Shown here: positions 12,792-13,771 of the stretch, piece after piece
Numbering within the stretch: the stretch's first letter is position 1
Layout of the letters: the number at the start of each line of letters is the position of its first letter
Assembly (NCBI GenBank): GCA_937922175.1
Contig: CAKZUU010000212.1
Coordinates: 1-13,771, forward strand
Length of the DNA: 13,771 bases
Origin: an uncultured Gemmataceae bacterium
GTDB lineage: Bacteria > Planctomycetota > Planctomycetia > Gemmatales > Gemmataceae
Reading direction: 5' to 3'
Made by a program: the position numbers and the translations under genes
Notes under the pieces: generated by a model
What the model was told of the DNA's origin: nothing
What the model saw: only the letters and a program-made list of their open reading frames with translations
Databases searched by the model: none

Positions 12792-13325
12792 ATGCGCAAG
12801 GCATTGGTTGCTGGCTGTTGTCTGATCCTCTTGGCCGGCGATTCGCCGCAGGGCACACTCGTAAGTTTGGATGGTCTGACGGCGGTGGCCCCAGTGTCGT
12901 GGAGGGCCGAACCCGCTTTCACCCGGGGTCGGGTGTACCAATTCCAAATTCGGCGTCAAAACGGTGACAAGGAAGATGCCGAGTTGGTCATCGTCAAGCT
13001 GCCCAATGGTCCCGCCGCTGAGCAAATCGGCAAGATGAAAGAACTGTTTCTCCTACCGACGAGTCTCCCCAAAGATCAAGCCGTCCGGGAATGGACCATC
13101 AAAAACACCCGAGCCGTGTTGACCTGCTTGGACATTCAAGGCACCTATCACCCGAAGAAGAATTCGATTGACTCCGCGGTGCGAGAGGTACGGCCCGACT
13201 ATCGGATGTTGGTAGCGGTGTGGGTCTCCCCCGAAGGTCGGTATCTCATCAAGCTTCTTGGTCCGAAACGGACGGTCGCATCTCAAGTTCCTGCTTTCGA
13301 GGCTTGGTTGCGTAGCTTCCAATAA
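12792..13325 (+). CDS. Probable exported protein of unknown function (177 aa)
   Basis: 177 residues with a short N-terminal signal-like segment (MRKALVAGCCLILLAG, 1-16: two basic residues and then hydrophobic ones), which suggests export to the periplasm; a lipobox is not clear. The mature part starts with a strand-rich region (VSLDGLTAVAPVSWRAEP, 24-41) and continues with YQFQIRR, GDKEDAELVIVKL (58-70) and a C-terminal YLIKLLGPKRTVASQVPAFEAWLRSF (151-176). This order (SW..., QF.., DAEL.., KL.GP..TV) resembles a family of small secreted proteins I associate with planctomycetes, function unknown; that recollection needs a search. ATG 12792 has GAGGGAAG eight bases upstream. The 263-bp gap after the tRNA shows no gene, only a weak promoter-like pair (TTGCTC 12734-12739, TATGCT 12757-12762). 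A clear terminator follows the gene. Confidence 0.8.
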   Translation: MRKALVAGCCLILLAGDSPQGTLVSLDGLTAVAPVSWRAEPAFTRGRVYQFQIRRQNGDKEDAELVIVKLPNGPAAEQIGKMKELFLLPTSLPKDQAVREWTIKNTRAVLTCLDIQGTYHPKKNSIDSAVREVRPDYRMLVAVWVSPEGRYLIKLLGPKRTVASQVPAFEAWLRSFQ

Positions 13326-13396
13326 TTTGACCCGTTGTTAGTCGACGGGAACGAGTTCAGATTGCTGCTCTTCCTTCGTCTCTGCCCGTACCGATC

Positions 13397-13424
13397 AGCC
13401 CGCCAGGTGCGGGCTTGGTTGTTA
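13397..13424 (+). terminator. Rho-independent terminator after the exported-protein gene
   Basis: AGCCCGC (13397-13403) and GCGGGCT (13409-13415) form a perfect 7-bp stem around CAGGT, followed by the T-rich TGGTTGTT. It ends the gene stopping at 13325 and lies only about 20 bases before the next start. A weaker stem (CCCGT/ACGGG, 13331-13349) sits right after the stop. Confidence 0.7.
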
Positions 13425-13434
13425 AATTGACGGT

Positions 13435-13771
13435 ATGGAAGCCGTTCGTTCCAAGCCGGAGCAGCAATGGTGGCTTTCGGCGTTTCTCGCCGGCCGACAG
13501 ATCCGCCTGTGCTGGTTGGTTCTGGCGGCAGTCGTCGTGATTCCCCCCGAAAGGGGCCTGGGCGTGGATCTGTGCATGTGGAAAAACCTGACCGGCGCAC
13601 CTTGTCCGGGCTGCGGGATGACGCGCAGTGGAGCGAACCTGTTTCGCGGCCGTTGGCAACGCGCCGTCAGTTTCCATCCGTTGGGGTTGATTTTGCACCC
13701 CCTTCTGCTCGGCTTGTGTTTCATGGCCGCGTTCCCACAAGCGATTCGACAAACCATCGCTCAACGGTTGC
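13435..13771 (+). CDS. DUF2752 membrane protein (3' end off window)
   Basis: 112 codons are visible; the C-terminus lies beyond the right edge. The hallmark of DUF2752 is present: CPGCGMTRSG (57-66), preceded by a membrane segment (CWLVLAAVVVI, about 26-36) and followed by HPLG (81-84) leading into a second membrane segment (LILHPLLLGLCFMAAF, 85-100). Family members are small inner-membrane proteins of unknown function; the Cys pair could bind a metal or form a disulfide. ATG 13435 has no clear Shine-Dalgarno, and a terminator ends about ten bases before it, so it needs its own promoter or is translated from a nearly leaderless message; TTAAAT at 13421-13426 is the only -10-like string. The start is the least certain part. 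Confidence 0.88.
   Translation, partial: MEAVRSKPEQQWWLSAFLAGRQIRLCWLVLAAVVVIPPERGLGVDLCMWKNLTGAPCPGCGMTRSGANLFRGRWQRAVSFHPLGLILHPLLLGLCFMAAFPQAIRQTIAQRL

Noticed and set aside
13357..13764. Minus-strand open frames opposite the DUF2752 gene
   Set aside because: The plus strand has the CPGCGMTR motif and membrane segments; the antisense frames are basic and low in complexity.

Overview
The window is GC-rich and carries no mobile elements, CRISPR arrays or rRNA. Its gene content (orphan-looking hot-dog dehydratase/ACP/ketoreductase set, a DUF2752 membrane protein, a family-X polymerase with a PHP domain, ParB, and several small conserved-looking proteins of no recognised function) suggests a planctomycete, probably of the Gemmatales type. 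That assignment is inference from protein style, not from a marker gene.

Left part (1-3474, minus strand): a five-gene operon for fatty-acid- or polyketide-like chemistry, read right to left. It runs: a FabZ-type hot-dog protein whose catalytic Glu is Gln, a FabG-type ketoreductase with an intact Ser-Tyr-Lys triad, an enlarged acyl carrier protein with the phosphopantetheine Ser, a second FabZ-type protein with intact His/Glu, and a ketosynthase-fold protein (cut by the window edge) whose active-site Cys is Asp and whose second catalytic His is Asn. A good sigma70-type promoter (TTGCCG-17-TATATT) lies directly upstream. No canonical condensing enzyme is visible, so the operon looks like a specialised acyl-processing system rather than housekeeping fatty-acid synthesis. 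This is the most unusual part of the window.

Middle part (3653-9693): a minus-strand winged-helix-like protein, with its own terminator and a promoter packed with GAAATTT repeats and a palindrome; an O6-methylguanine-DNA methyltransferase (minus) divergent from a 90-residue unknown protein (plus) that ends at a long hairpin terminator; a 247-residue unknown protein; a PLP-dependent aminotransferase; and, convergent with it, PolX with its PHP nuclease domain. MGMT and PolX are both DNA-repair enzymes but are not in one operon.

Right part (9792-13771): a PseG-like sugar-nucleotide hydrolase/glycosyltransferase homologue (minus) that lacks the family's His; a 592-bp divergent intergenic region with several inverted repeats, a parB promoter and a perfect parS-type palindrome in the parB leader; parB without an adjacent parA; a tRNA-Pro(TGG) with its own promoter; a small probably exported protein closed by a clear terminator; and the start of a DUF2752 membrane protein cut by the right edge.
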